Shown here: positions 55,536 through 58,532 of the stretch, piece by piece
Numbering within the stretch: position 1 is the first letter of the stretch
Layout: every line of letters begins with the position of its first letter
Source: Nemertoderma westbladi
Lineage: Eukaryota; Xenacoelomorpha; Nemertodermatida; Nemertodermatidae
Length of the DNA: 58,532 bases
Assembly (NCBI GenBank): GCA_032718475.1
Contig: JAUCBJ010007802.1
Location: 1 to 58,532, forward strand
Direction of reading: 5' to 3'
Position numbers and translations under genes: made by a program
The notes under the pieces: model-generated
The model's input: the letters and a program-made list of their open reading frames with translations, nothing else
Told to the model about the DNA's origin: nothing
The model's database searches: none

Positions 55536-58114
55536 CTATTTCTTTCTCTGATACGCCTTTCGTCTCTTCGCCCGTCGACTCTCATCGATCGCTATGGCTG
55601 GTAGAGGAGCGTCAACATCCATCGTGAGTAACGCTTCGGCTTGTCTCCTGGCGGCTCTTCCTTTCGAAGGCATCGGGATCATGTCGGTTCGTCTCTCCAA
55701 CTCAGATTTGCGTGCCTCTAGGAACCATTCTCCGTCACCGAACTCCTCTTTATACGAGTATAATCGTCTAATGACTTCAAATGGACCGAATAATCCGGCG
55801 CTCAGTAGCAGATCCACGTAATGGAAAGGTAGCGTGGCCGACGTGTGGAGGCGTTCCGGGAAGGAGAAATATCCGCACGCCATCTCCTGCGCGATATTCC
55901 GAGCGTTTCTCCGAACAGGTCTTTAAGTGGCTGTTTGCGTATGTCTCAAACATGACCATATTGCCCATAGCGGTAACGTCTTTGGTTGGACATTTGATAT
56001 AGCAGCGGGGGCTAGAGGAATGTCCACGGAAACCGCACGTGGTGCAGAGGTTATAAAGGATCGGGCAGACGGAAACGTCGTGGCCCGATGTCGCGCAGTA
56101 TGGGCAATAGAGTATACCGAGGAGCTGGAGGCATGAATCGGTAACCCGATTCCTTCTGCTGCGTGGGCACTGCTCCGAACCGCAGTCGCCGCATACCTCC
56201 AACTGCATCTCTCGACCAGGAAATATCGGAATCGGGACGCCGACGTAGTATTCGAGTCGTCGGTCGCTCTTCGGAATATTCTCGGTGGTCGGTAGCCCGC
56301 GGAATGCTAGGCTTTTGCGTAATAGGTTCTCGCTCCGATAACCTTCTTTGTGTCCCGCTGGTCTCAACTCGGATGACCGTTTCTGGCGGTGGATCCATTC
56401 AGTTTGCTCGGCGTACCAACGGGTTAGTCGCATAGGGTCCTGAGGAACGGCGGGTGTAGTAGCCACCGCTGGTCGGCGAAGAGGTGCCGGGGTTTTCGAC
56501 GGAGGGATACCGAGGAGATCGTCGGGGGTCGGCGCATCGCTGGGGCCCTCCTCGATCAGTATCGCTGCGCGGGTCCGTTGGTGGCTGGTACTCGGAATCT
56601 CCGACGACCAATCTTCGCCACCCGGGAAAGGATACGGGGATAACCGTTGGCATATGTCGCCGAAGTCGCTCAATGCAGCTGTAGTGGCTACCTCCCTCGC
56701 GGGGCTACCGGAGCCGCGTGGGGTGTAAACGCCTGCTCTCTTCATCGGTTCGGCCGAGGCAACCCGTTTGGCGGCCGGTCCATACGCGGCCTCCGGCTCG
56801 AGTTGTCGCTTCGGGGTGGAGAGTAGAACACCCTCGTTTAGCCATATCTCTTCCCCTTCCGAGGAGATCAGAGGCTCCTCCGCACCGAGAAGTTCGGTAA
56901 TCGTAGGGATGTCGTAAGGTCCGCTCTCGTCCCAGGAATCGATAACGGCGGGTGTTTTCGATTCTCCCGGTGTAATGTTCTCGACCGCTTTAAACGCGTG
57001 GTTTATAACCTCGTTCCAGTCGTAGTCGACGAAGGAAAGGGGGACCGCCGTAATAAGGTTATCGAGAGTTTTACAGATAAACTTAGCGACGGTGTAGCAC
57101 TCCATAACGACGTAAACGTAGTTCCGTCGATCAGGATTCTCCCACCTTTGGTGTATCGTCCACTTCCGATCAACGTCCTTCCATCGACCCTCTCGCTCGC
57201 TCTTTATTTCCAATCCCGGGTATCCACCGTATATTTTATTATAGTCCCGGAATTTCTGGGGTTTGAAGTCGATACCGCCGTTGAGCACAGCGAGGTAGCC
57301 GATCCCGGATTTCGTCGGTCTCACCTCTTGGAATCCTCGCATGAACTCGGCGAATCGTAACCAGGCTAGTAGCGTTTGAGTGTCGATGCAATGGCTAAGG
57401 GCGTTGAGGTCGTCTCGTCGGTTTCTTCCTGCAGGGGCGTTCGCGTAGTCGTTCCGGACGTCCGCCTTGATATCCGACCCGATTTTAATGACGTCAAAGT
57501 CGAAGAGGATCTTTTGGATTTCCGGAGGCAGCAACCAGATCGCTCCGGCTGCCTGCACTTCCTGTCTGGGTGTCGGGAATATTCGGCACACCAGTACCAA
57601 ACCGTCCAGGGTTCCGAGGACGACGACTAAGGATCGACCGTATTCTTTCGCCCCGTACTTTTCTTGGTAGTCGTCTCGGTTTTGGATAATCGATACGCGT
57701 TCCTCTCGAAGCGTTTCCCCAGTGGGCGAGGTACGTACTCTTGTCGTCGACGAAACTTTGACATCTCGCCAACGTAATCGCTTTCGAGGTGGGCGTCGCG
57801 TTTCCCTCGTTGTCGTAGATCAAACATCGGGATCTGTAGACGCTCTGCCGGAACGTTTCCCAAAACGACGAATCGTCCCCTCCGGTTGCCTTTGCGTTCC
57901 GAGTTCTTTTCAGTCTCGTACTAGCATCAGCTAACCGGAGGGCTCGTAGATTCTTAGAATCCGGTCCCTCTCGCCCGGTGAATTTAATGACTCGCACGTT
58001 CTCATTTAGCAGGGTGCTCCAATTTGTATCAAAGTCAGGGGATCCGGGTTGCGAATATTCCAGTAGATCTATCGTGTTACGTAATTCGCCGATAATTTGG
58101 CGATTTGGGTCCAT
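55536..58114 (-). pseudogene. Zinc-knuckle gene related to ORF B, in three overlapping frames
   Basis: Three frames follow each other on the - strand: 58114-57494 (206 aa), 57600-55777 (607 aa, open from ~57839) and 55883-55536 (115 aa). The first contains IYDNEG, a possible DxE exonuclease motif. The second begins with LVVVLGTLDGLVLVCRIF, DVIKIGSDIKADV and CIDTQTLL, resembling the middle of DEDD 3'-5' exonucleases. Its zinc part (~470-530) has CGDC, YCPYC-x4-H-x4-C and CTTC-x4-H, matching ORF B (6710-8485). The third frame continues the ORF B alignment and ends basic (RRAKRRKAYQRKK). Two frame changes (near 57.6-57.7 and 55.88 kb) are needed. It is either a decayed gene or one using frameshifting. 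Confidence 0.6.
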
Positions 58115-58532
58115 ATTTACGATTATATCCGTTACAAATTAGATCAGTTAATTATAAGTCCAGAAAGTCTGAAACTATAGCGATAGCAGAATAATTCAGT
58201 TTTTTATTTAATTCAGTTTATTAATAACATTGCTATATAGGCATCTATCATCTTATTGCTAATACATTCAGCATTTACAGTTACTATAGCTATACATAAT
58301 ATCCAACCAGTTTTTTTATGACTTTTTTGTCCTTTTCTTTTTTCTAATTCTTTTCTTTGACCTTTTTTATACCTTTTTTTGTCTTTTTTCATTTCATTAT
58401 TATTTCATCTTATTTCATTTATTTCCACGTATATTTCAACATTTAGTTCCACCATTTATTTCACATTTATTTATTTCCACATCATCATTTGGGTTTATAG
58501 CCCCCCGGCTATCATCATTGGTTATAAGCGCA
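58115..58532. other. Upstream region of the zinc-knuckle gene, pyrimidine-rich
   Basis: It is dominated by T-rich tracts with TTTC/TTTTTT words at 58310-58470 (A/G-rich on the gene's strand). No gene is visible and the window ends here. Confidence 0.5.

Noticed and set aside
55781-57670. Several + strand frames of 60-120 residues
   Set aside because: GC-rich antisense shadows of the zinc-knuckle gene.

Overview
This is a window of animal (metazoan) nuclear DNA: AT-rich, crowded with transposable elements and satellites, and holding only a few host genes. BEL/Pao-type retrotransposons are known only from animals, and the host genes recognised here (the spindle-checkpoint protein MAD1 and the centrosomal protein centlein) are animal-like. 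Frequent TAGGCCTA and ACCGGT words and an invertebrate-like mix of non-LTR elements suggest a marine invertebrate, but I cannot name the species.

Layout. 1-9770: the 3' part of a BEL/Pao-like LTR retrotransposon (copy A, + strand) with two extra open reading frames (ORFs A and B) before its 3' LTR. It is interrupted by a complete DNA transposon (1685-6238) with ~0.68 kb terminal inverted repeats, a TA target duplication and an apparently intact one-intron transposase gene. 9771-12263: a spacer with two retroelement-like coding remnants. 12269-24330: a complete LTR element of the same family (copy B, - strand), with 1277-bp LTRs and a 5-bp CTTGG duplication. It keeps gag-protease, has lost reverse transcriptase and integrase, and carries decayed ORFs A and B. 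24416-26912: a LINE fragment between 39-bp direct repeats. 27606-28625: a non-autonomous inverted-repeat element. 28901-30973: a single-exon MAD1 gene (-). 32159-35115 and 35270-36340: two dead non-LTR elements. 36512-44070: a two-exon centlein-like gene (-) whose 4.5-kb intron is mostly a 22-bp satellite. 45123-47191: an RTE-like element (-). 49305-50648: an intronless type III PLP decarboxylase of the diaminopimelate-decarboxylase-like group (+). 51320-52190: a 52-bp satellite. 53290-53472: a probable last exon of an unknown gene (-). 54100-55080: a complex GC-rich tandem array. 55536-58114: a multi-frame zinc-knuckle gene (-) related to ORF B of the retrotransposon.

How the parts relate. 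The two LTR copies lie tail to tail, so they look at first like the ends of one giant inverted-repeat element; the LTRs and target duplication explain this better. The most interesting thread is the zinc-knuckle family. One member rides between pol and the 3' LTR of the retrotransposon. A second sits at 55.5-58.1 kb, joined to sequence resembling a DEDD 3'-5' exonuclease and next to a tandem array that shares a module with it. The host genes show no operon-like link, although MAD1 and centlein both act in mitotic or centrosomal processes and an X-box lies upstream of centlein.
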